DNA from: a virus
Length of the DNA: 40,030 nt
Strand: one strand, 5' to 3'
Virus record (IMG/VR): IMGVR_UViG_3300030331_001607
Location: 1 to 40,030 of that record
The translations under genes and the position numbers were made by a program. Within the stretch, counting starts at the first letter, position 1. The number at the start of each line of letters is the position of its first letter. Positions 1 through 8,736 of this stretch are shown here, in pieces. The notes below the pieces were generated by a model, which worked only from the letters and a program-made list of their open reading frames with translations, was not told the DNA's origin and did not search any database.

Positions 1-89
1 GTTGTTATTGCCCATCTATCAGTTCCATCTGTTCTAAATCTTATACCAGCATTACCATTTTGAGTAGTAGTTTCAGTTATAATACCACC
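1..89. repeat. 89-bp exact direct repeat, copy 1
   Basis: Bases 1-89 match 35337-35425 exactly and diverge right after (CTGAACC here, ACTACC there). The window starts exactly where the repeat starts, which is how an assembly breaks at a shared sequence. Joining the two copies gives a circle of about 35.3 kb with one continuous leftward late operon. Confidence 0.9.
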
Positions 90-2468
90 TGAACCATGTC
101 CAGTTCCACTTTCTTGTACATGAAGTTTTGCTGCACCTGAACGAGTACCAATTCCTACATAATTCGATGGCATTAGATTAATATCATAACCACCAAAACT
201 TATTAATTCAAAATCTCCACTATTTCTATACATAATAGCATTACCATCAGATATTTCAAGACTTGTTGCTCTAATTCTACCATTAACATCTAATTTCTGT
301 GCAGGTGATGAAGTTCCTATACCGACAGAACCTGATGAGTTTATTCTCATTCTTTCAGTACCTGAAGTTGCAAATCTTGTTGCAGTTGCTTCATAGTTCC
401 AAATAGCTACTGATTCATCACTATCTAATCCAAGTAAAAATCCGTCTGTAAATTGTCCATCTCCAGTAGTGCTATTAACAAACTTCATATATGCTTGATT
501 AGAATCAGTTGCTTTTAATTGTTGCATTACTCCACCAGCTTGTTCTAAATGAAGCTTGTATGCAGGTGATGTAGTTCCTATACCGACTCGTGATGAAGCA
601 GCATTTAAAGTTAATATGTTAGATGTGCTACCACCATCATTAACACTAAATCTTATATCTTGGTCTTGTGCAGTATTTCTAATAGTGAACATACCAGTAG
701 CATTTGATGCATAAGTTGCATCTGAAGTATGATAGATTTGTAAATCTTTATCTGTTCCAACAGTCAATCTTGTATTATCAAAAACTTGCACATAATCTGT
801 TCCACTTTCTTCAATTCGTAACATATTAGTTCCACCAGCATAAATGTCTAATAAATCATTAGCACTTTCTGTTATATAAGTTCCACTACCACCATCAAAA
901 TAAAGTTTGTCTGTAGCTGCTAAAGCAACATCTGTAAAGAAACTTGCAAAATCATTTATTTCGTTAAGTCTGAACATTTCTGCTCCACCAACAAAGAATC
1001 TTAATCTATCATCAATATCTTCTGAAATATAAGTATGACTACCACCATCAAAGAAAAGTTTCTTGGTAGCTTGCATTTTAACATCTTGTCTTGGTACTAA
1101 TATTTGTGAACTTGTAATTTCTAATGCTTGTGTATTATTAGTTTGCAAAGACATAGAAGCATTTGCTACTTGATTTATGAAAAATACTCCTGTTTGATTT
1201 TGAAGCGAAGAATTACTGCCATCGTGATATATTAATAAATCCTCACTTGCACCAAGTCTTAATTGTTTACTATCACTTGGTATTCTTAAATGTTGTGATA
1301 CATCTACTCTTGTAGCACTACCATCTAATGTTAAGTAAGGTGTATTTCCACCACTACCATCGTCAGCCCTAAAAATTATGTCTTTAGCATCTGCTTGGTT
1401 TTGTATGTAAAAATCTCCAGTTTGATTGCTGAAAAAACTATCTGTTCCACTATGTTCTAAATGTAAATCATCATGTAAACCAAGCACTAATCTTTGCCCA
1501 TCATTTGGTAGTTTTACTCTACCTACTTCACTTGCATCAATTTGTATAGCATTTAATGTTGAACCACCATCGTTTACAACAAAGAATAAATCTGCATCTT
1601 GTTTTACTGTGTTGATAACATTGTTATTACCATCGTGATAGAATTGTAAATCTCTACTCGCTCCAATAGCTAATTTTTGATTATCGTTTGGTAATACAAC
1701 TTCCCCCACTTCACTTGCATCTATAAGAATTGCATTTTTAGTAGCACCACCATCACTAACTTTAATTTCTATATCTCCATCAGAAGTTGTATTCTGAATA
1801 ATTATTCTTCCACCACTAGTATCATTATAAATGTAAGAATCAGAGCCATCGTGATATAAATTAAAATCATTAGAAGTTCCTAATCTGATTTTTTTATTAT
1901 CTCCCATACGAATATTATTATTCGGAAGTAATGTTCCAGCATCACTTGCATCTATTCTCAATGCAGTAATAATACTACCATCATCACTTACTCTAAAATA
2001 CATATCGCTATCTGAAACATTATTTTCTATAAATAAAGCTCCACCATAGTTTGATATAAATGAATTTGTCCCATTGTGGAATAATTGTAAATCACCAGAA
2101 TTTCCAAGCTTCATTACACCACTATCTATAAGCTCTAAATGATTTCCATCTATAGTAACATTTGTTGATGCAGACATAGTGTCTTCTCCAGTAGCTCTTA
2201 AAACTCTACCACTTGCTCCATTAGACATAAAGTCAGATACATCTACAGATAGAGTGACATCTCCAGATGAGCCACCCCCATCTAAACCAGTACCAGCAGT
2301 TACTGCAGTTATATCTCCAGTAGCTCCGCTACCAGTTAAATCAACTATAGTACCGCTGTCATTAATGTATAATTTGTTTGCACTTCTATCAAATGCAAGT
2401 TCTCTATCAACGATATTACTGGTAGTAGGTGTACCACTACCAGCTTTTATCTTAATAGTATTAGCCAT
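1..2468 (-). CDS. Tail fibre protein A, 3' end cut by window edge
   Basis: The reading frame opens at an ATG at 2468 and stays open to base 1, so at least 822 residues are present and the C-terminus is missing. The N-terminus (MANTIKIKAGSGTPTTSNIV) is short and polar, as in phage fibre attachment domains. The body is a string of repeats of the type 'DLQLFHNGTNSFIS...DDGSGG', interleaved with 'KKLFFDGGSHTYIS' and 'VGIGTSSPAQKL' modules, typical of beta-rich trimeric fibres. The last 89 bases before the edge are identical to 35337-35425 inside fibre B, just before that protein's S74 chaperone domain, so fibre A very probably ends in the same domain. It is the last visible gene of the leftward capsid operon. 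Its role in host recognition is inferred. Confidence 0.85.
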   Translation of the reverse strand, partial: MANTIKIKAGSGTPTTSNIVDRELAFDRSANKLYINDSGTIVDLTGSGATGDITAVTAGTGLDGGGSSGDVTLSVDVSDFMSNGASGRVLRATGEDTMSASTNVTIDGNHLELIDSGVMKLGNSGDLQLFHNGTNSFISNYGGALFIENNVSDSDMYFRVSDDGSIITALRIDASDAGTLLPNNNIRMGDNKKIRLGTSNDFNLYHDGSDSYIYNDTSGGRIIIQNTTSDGDIEIKVSDGGATKNAILIDASEVGEVVLPNDNQKLAIGASRDLQFYHDGNNNVINTVKQDADLFFVVNDGGSTLNAIQIDASEVGRVKLPNDGQRLVLGLHDDLHLEHSGTDSFFSNQTGDFYIQNQADAKDIIFRADDGSGGNTPYLTLDGSATRVDVSQHLRIPSDSKQLRLGASEDLLIYHDGSNSSLQNQTGVFFINQVANASMSLQTNNTQALEITSSQILVPRQDVKMQATKKLFFDGGSHTYISEDIDDRLRFFVGGAEMFRLNEINDFASFFTDVALAATDKLYFDGGSGTYITESANDLLDIYAGGTNMLRIEESGTDYVQVFDNTRLTVGTDKDLQIYHTSDATYASNATGMFTIRNTAQDQDIRFSVNDGGSTSNILTLNAASSRVGIGTTSPAYKLHLEQAGGVMQQLKATDSNQAYMKFVNSTTGDGQFTDGFLLGLDSDESVAIWNYEATATRFATSGTERMRINSSGSVGIGTSSPAQKLDVNGRIRATSLEISDGNAIMYRNSGDFELISFGGYDINLMPSNYVGIGTRSGAAKLHVQESGTGHGSGGIITETTTQNGNAGIRFRTDGTDRWAIT

Positions 2469-2484
2469 AGTGTTCTCCTATCTA

Positions 2485-3396
2485 TTAATATGTTCCACCG
2501 TCAAATGTAGTATTTGCAAATCCTTGCTGTGCTTCAATAGGTTTGTTGAACTCCCATTGCGTTCCAGTGTGGTCATAAAGAATAGAAGCGTCTGCTCCAG
2601 CTACTTTAATTCCAGCTCCGTCTGCATCAGATGATGAAGCAGCTCCACTTGCAATAATAACTTCTTTATCTTCTACTGTTAATGTAGCAGTGTTCAAAGT
2701 AGTAGTATCTCCTTGTACTACTAAATTACCACCTACGGTAAAGTTACCAGTTGTGCTACAATTACCAGCTAAAGCAATGTTATCTACAATTTTAGCAGCA
2801 GTAATTTGGTCATCTGCAATGTGTGCAGTATCAATAGAGCCATCAGTATAATGCTCACTATTAATAGCATCATCTGCTATTTGTCCTCCAGTAACAGCAT
2901 CTAACGCTAATTTTGCTGTTGTTACTTGATTGTCTGCAATGTGTTCTGTATCAATACTACCAGCAGCAAAGTGTTCACTATCAACTGCATCATCTGCAAT
3001 CTTAGCTCCAGTAATAGCGTCTGCCGCTATTTCTGCAGTTACAACACCACCAGTTTTTATAGTTACTACTCCACTACTTACTGCAAAGTTATCGCTTGAA
3101 AAAGAAGCAAGTCCTTTTGCACTTGTTGAAGCAAAAACATTAGAGTCGGTTACATCTAAAGCAAGTGTAACAGAATTATCGTCTGTTCCAGAAGCTATAG
3201 TACCACTAACACCATTACCATAAGTTATATCTTGCAGTGTAGGTAAGTGAAATACCTCAACGCTACTATTGTTGTGTCTACCAACATATAATTTTTTTCC
3301 TGCCTGGTTTAATGCTAACTCTCCACTTGCTAAACTTCCTGGAGCAGATGTATTAGTATTACTACTATGTCTTTTAATTTGGACAGTATTTGCCAT
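2485..3396 (-). CDS. Repeat-containing fibre or tail appendage protein
   Basis: This 303-residue protein has an N-terminus (MANTVQIKRHSSNTNTSAPG, then GELALNQAGKKLYVG) related to the start of the neighbouring fibre, which suggests a shared attachment domain. Residues about 115-205 hold repeated 'ADDAINSEHY' and 'GSIDTAHIADDQ' units, a motif common in trimeric phage fibres. A small beta domain follows, ending in FDGGTY. It sits 16 bases upstream of fibre A in the same leftward operon, with an AGGAG-type site before its ATG. No counterpart is seen in the B series between fibre and capsid. It is probably a second fibre or a fibre connector. Confidence 0.7.
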   Translation of the reverse strand: MANTVQIKRHSSNTNTSAPGSLASGELALNQAGKKLYVGRHNNSSVEVFHLPTLQDITYGNGVSGTIASGTDDNSVTLALDVTDSNVFASTSAKGLASFSSDNFAVSSGVVTIKTGGVVTAEIAADAITGAKIADDAVDSEHFAAGSIDTEHIADNQVTTAKLALDAVTGGQIADDAINSEHYTDGSIDTAHIADDQITAAKIVDNIALAGNCSTTGNFTVGGNLVVQGDTTTLNTATLTVEDKEVIIASGAASSSDADGAGIKVAGADASILYDHTGTQWEFNKPIEAQQGFANTTFDGGTY

Positions 3397-3409
3397 TTTT
3401 TTCTCCTAA

Positions 3410-3688
3410 TTAAGTATAAGTTCCACCTTCAAGTGTCTTATTATTTAAAGTTTGACTTGATGCGACATCTACAATGTCGTCACTATTCGTTCCACCTACT
3501 TCTTTATCATCTAATTGATTTAGCTCTGATGTAGTAGCAGTTAAGCCATCTGTTATATTTAATTCAGATGCACTCGCAGTAACACCATTTAACTTTGTTA
3601 AGTCAGATTGTGATACTCCACTACTATCTACTTTTGTTACTGCAGAATCAATCGTTCCACCATTATGTGATGATATATAATTAGCCAT
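3410..3688 (-). CDS. Small fibre-like structural protein
   Basis: This 92-residue protein contains the tandem 'KLNGVTASASELNITDG' and 'TTSELNQLDD' motif, a short coiled repeat known from many phage fibres and tail collars. It ends in LEGGTYT, like the FDGGTY end of the next protein, so the two may share a folding unit. It lies directly downstream of the capsid gene, beyond a hairpin, and 13 bases upstream of the 303-residue fibre protein. It could be a short head or tail appendage. Its function is not otherwise recognisable. Confidence 0.6.
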   Translation of the reverse strand: MANYISSHNGGTIDSAVTKVDSSGVSQSDLTKLNGVTASASELNITDGLTATTSELNQLDDKEVGGTNSDDIVDVASSQTLNNKTLEGGTYT

Positions 3689-3707
3689 AGTTTCTCCTTA
3701 TAGTTAT

Positions 3708-3726
3708 GGGGAGCATAAAGCTCCCC
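3708..3726 (-). terminator. Hairpin just after capsid gene A
   Basis: GGGGAGC and GCTCCCC form a perfect 7-bp stem around a 5-base loop, 11 bases past the stop of capsid gene A on the leftward transcript. There is no long U tract. A partial terminator or a 3' stabiliser that sets capsid mRNA above the fibre genes is more likely than a full stop. Capsid gene B has an unrelated hairpin at the same place. Confidence 0.6.
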
Positions 3727-3736
3727 AAATTAACTA

Positions 3737-4609
3737 TTATGATGGGTTGTTAAAATTAACAATACCTAATGAAGTATCATTAGCTGATTTAGCTAATGTT
3801 CCACCAAACAGAGTATCTGTAACGACTGAAGTCGCGAGATAATCAATATCGTACTCGGACTGCACACGAGGTGAAATCTGTTGAGCATAATAAATTGAGT
3901 CTCTGTTGAAGATTGAAGCTGTTTCATCTCCAGTATCTCCATCATCATCCCAGTCTGAACTTGAAAGTAAGTTTAGACCATAAGCTCTCATAATCATACC
4001 ATCAGCTAATGGATTTTCTCCGTCTCCTCTTTTATTAGCCTCTGTAAAATCGCCTAAAGAAAGAATTGACATATAAGCTGCTGGGGAAGCATATAAATAA
4101 TGCTCTCCATCTGCATAATCATGATTTGCGTCAAGAAGTTTTTGTAAACCACTTCTAATTAAAGCAGTTGTGAAGGTGTTATCTGCTCCTAAAGTAACAT
4201 CATTACCAGTAGCTGATTGAATTAAACCAGCTAAGAATGATTCTACTTTTTTAGCTAAAGAATAACCCATACTTCTTGTGTACTGATTGAAGAGGTCTGC
4301 TGACTCTTGTACTCTTACAATGTCATCTACTCTTTTAGCATTATACCAGTGTTGGTCTACTGTTAATTGAGTCTCTACATCAGTGTTGTTTGTATAAGTA
4401 ACTGCACTACCAGCAGATTTTTGAGCTGCTGACTCTTCAGTTACACGAGGGATATGTAAAATATCTCCACCTTGAGACAACATGTCTGAAAAATCAGTAA
4501 CTTGATTTCTCAATCTAAATTGTCTTTCGGCATAGTTAAGGATAGCGTCTCTCCACATTTCTGGGATAAACACTGCCGCTGTTGTTGGGGTAACATTTCC
4601 GTTTGCCAT
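3737..4609 (-). CDS. Major capsid protein A
   Basis: A 290-residue protein starting MANGNVTPTTAAVFIPEMWR. It lies directly downstream of a scaffold-like gene in the head region, the standard position and size for an HK97-fold coat protein. A paralogue at 38865-39722 aligns over its whole length: both have the LRNQVTDFS, SMGYSLAK, GDFTE..KRGD, YDIDYLATSVV/YDIDHLATSVV and IVNFNNPS/IVNFKNAS landmarks in the same order, at roughly half identity by eye. There is a clear AGGAG site before the ATG. The coat role is inferred from context, length and the paired paralogue, not from a catalytic motif. Confidence 0.85.
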   Translation of the reverse strand: MANGNVTPTTAAVFIPEMWRDAILNYAERQFRLRNQVTDFSDMLSQGGDILHIPRVTEESAAQKSAGSAVTYTNNTDVETQLTVDQHWYNAKRVDDIVRVQESADLFNQYTRSMGYSLAKKVESFLAGLIQSATGNDVTLGADNTFTTALIRSGLQKLLDANHDYADGEHYLYASPAAYMSILSLGDFTEANKRGDGENPLADGMIMRAYGLNLLSSSDWDDDGDTGDETASIFNRDSIYYAQQISPRVQSEYDIDYLATSVVTDTLFGGTLAKSANDTSLGIVNFNNPS

Positions 4610-4635
4610 GTTAAAATTCTCCTAAAAATTAAATA

Positions 4636-5172
4636 TTATTTTTTATAAGAGTTTAAAACACTTGACCAGTCTTTTTTTCTTTCTTCATTGCTTAACTCCT
4701 TAAAAGGATTTTCAGATAAAGTTTTTCTTTGTAGCCCTGCCTCTGCTTGTTTCACATTCGGTTTGGGTTGTTCTCCAAAATCCTCTATCATATTTCTCAA
4801 TGTTGAAATATCGACTGATTCGTATTTTTCTCTTCTATCTTCTGGCAACTTACTTAACAAACGATTTCTCTCGTCTGTTTCATAGCGGGTTAAGGTTTCA
4901 TTAGTAGAATTATATTTTTCTTCTAAATCTTTTGCCTTTTGTCGTTCCTCCGCAAGTAGAGTTTGATATTCTCCATCTTTTTCAAGTTTCTCTGCTCTTG
5001 CCAGTTCTTTCTCTTTATTTAATGATTCCATATCTTCACGAAGTTTATTTCGTTCTGCTATGACTTCATTAAAGCGAGAAAATGGTACGCTTTTATCTTT
5101 TTCTACGACTTTAGTGTCTTGAGGCTCTTTTACGCCCTCCTCTTGGGCTTCTATTTTTATATTTTCTTCCAT
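4636..5172 (-). CDS. Capsid scaffolding protein A
   Basis: This 178-residue protein is rich in E, K and R. Residues about 25-95 form a long charged helix (FSRFNEVIAERNKLREDMES onward) predicted to be a coiled coil, and the C-terminus is short and basic (WSSVLNSYKK). This layout, immediately upstream of the capsid gene, is that of internal scaffolding proteins that guide procapsid assembly. Its last 85 or so residues align with the partial protein at 39748-40030. An AAAGGAG site precedes the ATG. It is the first gene of the leftward late operon, divergent from TerL. Confidence 0.8.
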   Translation of the reverse strand: MEENIKIEAQEEGVKEPQDTKVVEKDKSVPFSRFNEVIAERNKLREDMESLNKEKELARAEKLEKDGEYQTLLAEERQKAKDLEEKYNSTNETLTRYETDERNRLLSKLPEDRREKYESVDISTLRNMIEDFGEQPKPNVKQAEAGLQRKTLSENPFKELSNEERKKDWSSVLNSYKK

Positions 5173-5240
5173 TTTTACTCCTTTTGTGGATATATTATTT
5201 ATATAAAATGTAAATTTTATATGCTAATTTTACAACTTAT
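5173..5240. promoter_or_regulatory. Divergent promoter region, scaffold and TerL
   Basis: A very AT-rich 68-base gap separates two divergent operons. It contains TATATAAA-type boxes readable on both strands. It is the only place from which the leftward head, tail and lysis operon of genome A can start. No exact -35/-10 pair can be assigned with confidence. Confidence 0.4.
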
Positions 5241-6560
5241 ATGAATAAAGTTCCAAAAGAATATCAATTCAAGAAGAAATGGTTTGAATATATGGGTTAC
5301 GAGCCTCATCCAGGACAAGAGAAAATGCACTATCCAGAGAATCCAAACGCTTCCTTCTTTGTAAACATCTGCGGTAGAAGATATGGAAAGACTACTGCAG
5401 CGTATCGTGAAGCAGAATTTTACGCAGCACAACCTAACAAAAAGATATGGCTTGTTGGACTTTCTTATAAAAAATCAAGACTTATGTTTCGTGAAGTATT
5501 TAAAAACATGGTTAAGGGAAACAAGAAAGATATTGTTGCTGCATCTGAAAAAGAACAGTATATAAGATTTGCTTGGGGAAGTACAGTAGAAGGAATGTCT
5601 GCAGACAATCCATCTTCTTTGCTTGGGGAGGGATTAGACTTGGTTATTATTGACGAAGCTGCAAGAATGCCTAGAAAGATTTGGGATATGTATTTATCTC
5701 CTACTTTATCTGACAAAAAAGGTAAAGCTATTTTTATTACAACTCCAAATGGATATAACTGGATTTATGATTTATATCTATTAGGTAAACAAGACCCTAA
5801 ATGGTATTCAACATCTTCTCCAAGTTGGGATAATTATCATGCATTCCCAGATGGTTATAATGATGAGTTCCTACAAGAAAGAAAAAGAAATTTATCAAAA
5901 GAAATATTTGACCAAGAGTATGGAGCAAAGTTTGCATCCTTTCAAGGTAAGGTATATCCATTTGATAGAGACATAGATGTAAAGAAAGTTAAGTATCAAT
6001 CACACTTACCAACCTATTGTACGATTGACTTTGGTTATAGAATGCCAGCGGTTTTATTTATGCAAACATATAGAAATAATGGTGTTTGGTATATAAACAT
6101 AATTGACGAAATTATACATAAAAAAAATGTTGCTACAGAAACACTAGCACAAATGATTTTAGATAAGAATTATCCAGTTCTGCATTACTATGGAGACCCA
6201 GCTGGATATAATGTACAAGGACAAACTGGAATGGGAGATATAGAAATCTTTAAAAAGTCCGGTATTAATGTTAGATTTAGGACTGATAAAGCAAGTAGAA
6301 ACATTGCATCCTCTGTAAGTTATGTCAGAGGATTCTTTGAATCTGCTTCTGGAGAAAGAAAAATATCAGTGTCAGATAAGTGTACTGGTATTATAGAAGA
6401 TTTTGAAAATTATAGGTATCCAGAAGAAGTAGAAGGTAAGACTTTATCTAACGACCCAATTAAAGATGGGTTTTATGAACATGGTTGTGATGCGTTTAGA
6501 TATTTTATAACTAATCGCTTCCCAATGACTAATAACGAATTAATAAGGATTGCAAGATGA
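5241..6560 (+). CDS. terL: Terminase large subunit (TerL)
   Basis: A 439-residue packaging motor: an N-terminal ATPase that pumps DNA into the procapsid and a C-terminal RNase-H-fold nuclease that cuts it. Visible motifs are Walker A GRRYGKTT (45-52), Walker B LVIIDEA (134-140, with D138 and E139), coupling motif ITTPN (166-170), and nuclease acidic residues D263 (TIDFGY), D319 (YGDPAG) and D417 (GCDAFRYF). Length is normal for the family. The ribosome site is weak. Its stop overlaps the portal start as ATGA, so the two are translationally coupled. Unusually, it is transcribed away from the capsid genes, and the small subunit lies about 2.2 kb downstream on the opposite strand. Confidence 0.95.
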   Translation: MNKVPKEYQFKKKWFEYMGYEPHPGQEKMHYPENPNASFFVNICGRRYGKTTAAYREAEFYAAQPNKKIWLVGLSYKKSRLMFREVFKNMVKGNKKDIVAASEKEQYIRFAWGSTVEGMSADNPSSLLGEGLDLVIIDEAARMPRKIWDMYLSPTLSDKKGKAIFITTPNGYNWIYDLYLLGKQDPKWYSTSSPSWDNYHAFPDGYNDEFLQERKRNLSKEIFDQEYGAKFASFQGKVYPFDRDIDVKKVKYQSHLPTYCTIDFGYRMPAVLFMQTYRNNGVWYINIIDEIIHKKNVATETLAQMILDKNYPVLHYYGDPAGYNVQGQTGMGDIEIFKKSGINVRFRTDKASRNIASSVSYVRGFFESASGERKISVSDKCTGIIEDFENYRYPEEVEGKTLSNDPIKDGFYEHGCDAFRYFITNRFPMTNNELIRIAR

Positions 6561-7921
6561 TATTAACACCTCAAGAGATTATTAAAAAATCTTTAAAAGA
6601 ATTTAAACTACAATCAGTTTCTAATAAAAGAGAGGAAGTAATTAAGTATTTAGATTATTATACTGGAACAGAAACTAATAAGTATATTAAAAATTATTTC
6701 GATACAGATGCGTTTAGAGAAATACCACAATACTCTGCAAATATTACAAAAAAGTTTATTAATAAAATGTCAAGGCTATATACTGTTGGTGCTAAAAGAA
6801 GTCCTAAAGGTGTCTATGAAGATATGACAATGAAAAAAAATGTCAGAATGAAACATATTGAAAAAATGACTAAGCTATTAGGAACAGTGGCTGTAGGTAT
6901 ATTTTATAAAGAAGAAAAAGACAAAAAACATTTTGACTATGTTCCAGTTTATTATTTCATGCCTTTTTTTGATGAAGATGTATTTAATCCTTATGCAATA
7001 ACCTATCCAAATTTTATGCCAGTAGATGACGCCTATAACACACAAAAGATGACTTATTCATACTACGATAGCGAAAGATATATAAAATATGACCAAGATG
7101 GTAAAATTTTAGAAGAAGTAGCTAATGAAAGTGGAGTTTTCCCATTTGTTTTCTTTCATAGAGAGGACCAAATAGATTCTTTCTTTGTTGAGGGTGCAAA
7201 TGATGTAATATCTGCTAATGAACATATAAATATTACTATGACTGAAATGCAATTAGGTCTAAGGTATCAAATGTTCGGACAACCAGTTGCTTCTGGTATT
7301 GTTGCAGACCAAAACATAGCAAGAGCAGGTAGTAATGAGATTTTAATGCTTGGAGAAAATGGAAATTTTGACATTGTTAGTCCAAAAGGCAACATTGAGT
7401 CTGTAATTGAGAATATAAAGCTACAATTAGAGCTTGTAGCCCTTAATAACCACCTTTATATCACATTTTCTGATACTGGAGGCGAAGTTCCTTCTGGTAT
7501 TGCCTTAAAAATTAAGGATGTTGAAAGAATGGAGGACTATCAAGACGATAAAGAAATGTTCCGCATTTTTGAACACAAAATGTACAAAGTAGAAGAGGCT
7601 ATTGCTTCTTATAACAGCATAAAACTACCAAAAGTAGACGATTTTATGATAGATTTCTATGATATTGAGTATCCTATGACTACTCAAGACACTATTTTGC
7701 AAAACAACTTCGATTTACAGAACAATTTGACTACACAAGCACATATTTTAATGAAAAATAATAAAGATTTAGATTTAGAAGCCGCAGTAGAGCAAATTGC
7801 ACAAAATAAAGAGATAAATGAGTTGTTAGCAGGTAATTTTGACCAAGAAGAAGAAGCCAAAGTCGAAAATGTAGAAGAAAATCAACAAGAAGAAGAAAAT
7901 GAAGATATTTCTAACGATTGA
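6557..7921 (+). CDS. Portal protein
   Basis: This 454-residue protein directly follows TerL with an ATGA overlap. The position, the size and a typical middle section (EGANDVISANEHINITMTEM, then QPVASGI) match the dodecameric portal through which DNA enters and leaves the head. Residues about 20-80 have the 'YLDYYTGT' and 'NITKKFINKMSRLY' helices seen in phage portals. The C-terminus is a long acidic, glutamate-rich tail (EENQQEEENEDISND). The next gene begins inside this tail, overlapping by 23 bases. Confidence 0.85.
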   Translation: MILTPQEIIKKSLKEFKLQSVSNKREEVIKYLDYYTGTETNKYIKNYFDTDAFREIPQYSANITKKFINKMSRLYTVGAKRSPKGVYEDMTMKKNVRMKHIEKMTKLLGTVAVGIFYKEEKDKKHFDYVPVYYFMPFFDEDVFNPYAITYPNFMPVDDAYNTQKMTYSYYDSERYIKYDQDGKILEEVANESGVFPFVFFHREDQIDSFFVEGANDVISANEHINITMTEMQLGLRYQMFGQPVASGIVADQNIARAGSNEILMLGENGNFDIVSPKGNIESVIENIKLQLELVALNNHLYITFSDTGGEVPSGIALKIKDVERMEDYQDDKEMFRIFEHKMYKVEEAIASYNSIKLPKVDDFMIDFYDIEYPMTTQDTILQNNFDLQNNLTTQAHILMKNNKDLDLEAAVEQIAQNKEINELLAGNFDQEEEAKVENVEENQQEEENEDISND

Positions 7922-8516
7922 CCACGATTTTAGCAATCTTTCAAAGGAATTACCAAAACTTATTGTTAAAAGAATCAATGATGACATAGATATAGTCAAA
8001 AAACAGATAGATAAGGGTATAAAGCAATCAAAAAGTCCAGTAACTGGTAAAAAATTCGCTCCAATTAGCAAAGTGACTGAAAAAGTAAGAAAAATTAGAC
8101 GACAAACAAGAAAATCTAAAGATAAACCATTATTAGCAACTGGTAAAATGAGCAAATTAAAGATTAAAAAGTCTACTAAACAGGGTAAAAATAAATTTAA
8201 AGGATTTATTGAAATGGGAAGAGAATATGGACAGTATCACTTAGAGCCACAAACAATTAAAACTAATTTTAGTGCAGTAGGAAGAGCAAGAAGCAAAACA
8301 GAAATGATAAGAGGTGGGCAAAGAAAAACTATGAATAGAAAACATACTTTCTTTAATGTAAAAGGGAAGAAAGTGCCAGCAAGAATTTGGTTTGGAATAC
8401 CAAAAGATTATACTGGTAAGAAAAGTTTTCGTAGTTTTATGGCTTCAATGAAGCGTAAATTAAAAGAAGGCGATATTATAATCAAAAAACCTATAGGAAG
8501 AATCAATCTTGGATAA
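7899..8516 (+). CDS. Phage virion morphogenesis / tail completion protein
   Basis: A strongly basic protein of 205 residues. The stretch SPVTGKKFAPISKVTEK, then KDKPLLATGKMSKLK, then a late VPARIWFGIPKD is the signature order of the phage virion morphogenesis family (Mu gpG-like, PF05069), which completes the head-tail joint. The start is placed at the ATG inside the portal's acidic tail, preceded by a GAAGAAGAA-type purine stretch, giving a 23-base overlap. Position after the portal fits a connector role. The family call is from recognised motifs. The exact step in assembly is inferred. Confidence 0.7.
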   Translation: MKIFLTIDHDFSNLSKELPKLIVKRINDDIDIVKKQIDKGIKQSKSPVTGKKFAPISKVTEKVRKIRRQTRKSKDKPLLATGKMSKLKIKKSTKQGKNKFKGFIEMGREYGQYHLEPQTIKTNFSAVGRARSKTEMIRGGQRKTMNRKHTFFNVKGKKVPARIWFGIPKDYTGKKSFRSFMASMKRKLKEGDIIIKKPIGRINLG

Positions 8517-8736
8517 AGTAAAAGAAATATTGTTAAAGTTGTTAGAAAAAATACAAGATGTTGAAGAAATAGCATCTCACAACAACAATTTATTAGGATT
8601 TATGTTATCTCAAAAGCAATCAAGTGCAAAATTTAATCCAGGCACAAAAAAATTAATGTCAATATACTTAGATTCAGAGATGTTAGCATATTTAGAAGAA
8701 AATAATATATCTTTGGATTCTTTTGGAGATGCTTAA
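8509..8736 (+). CDS. Small protein of unknown function after the portal block
   Basis: 75 residues, starting at a TTG that overlaps the previous gene by 8 bases. The first 25 residues form an amphipathic helix (MDKVKEILLKLLEKIQDVEE). The rest is mixed and ends in an acidic stretch. It is the last gene of the plus-strand TerL block and its stop overlaps the convergent TerS stop by 4 bases. No family is recognised. Confidence 0.55.
   Translation: MDKVKEILLKLLEKIQDVEEIASHNNNLLGFMLSQKQSSAKFNPGTKKLMSIYLDSEMLAYLEENNISLDSFGDA

Noticed and set aside
2179-3223. Plus-strand open frames opposite the fibre genes
   Set aside because: They are shadows of repetitive Ser/Thr/Ala codons in minus-strand fibres; no starts with ribosome sites.
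5217-5432. Minus-strand frame of 71 codons over the TerL start
   Set aside because: It is antisense to the Walker A region, with a hydrophobic low-complexity product and no ribosome site.
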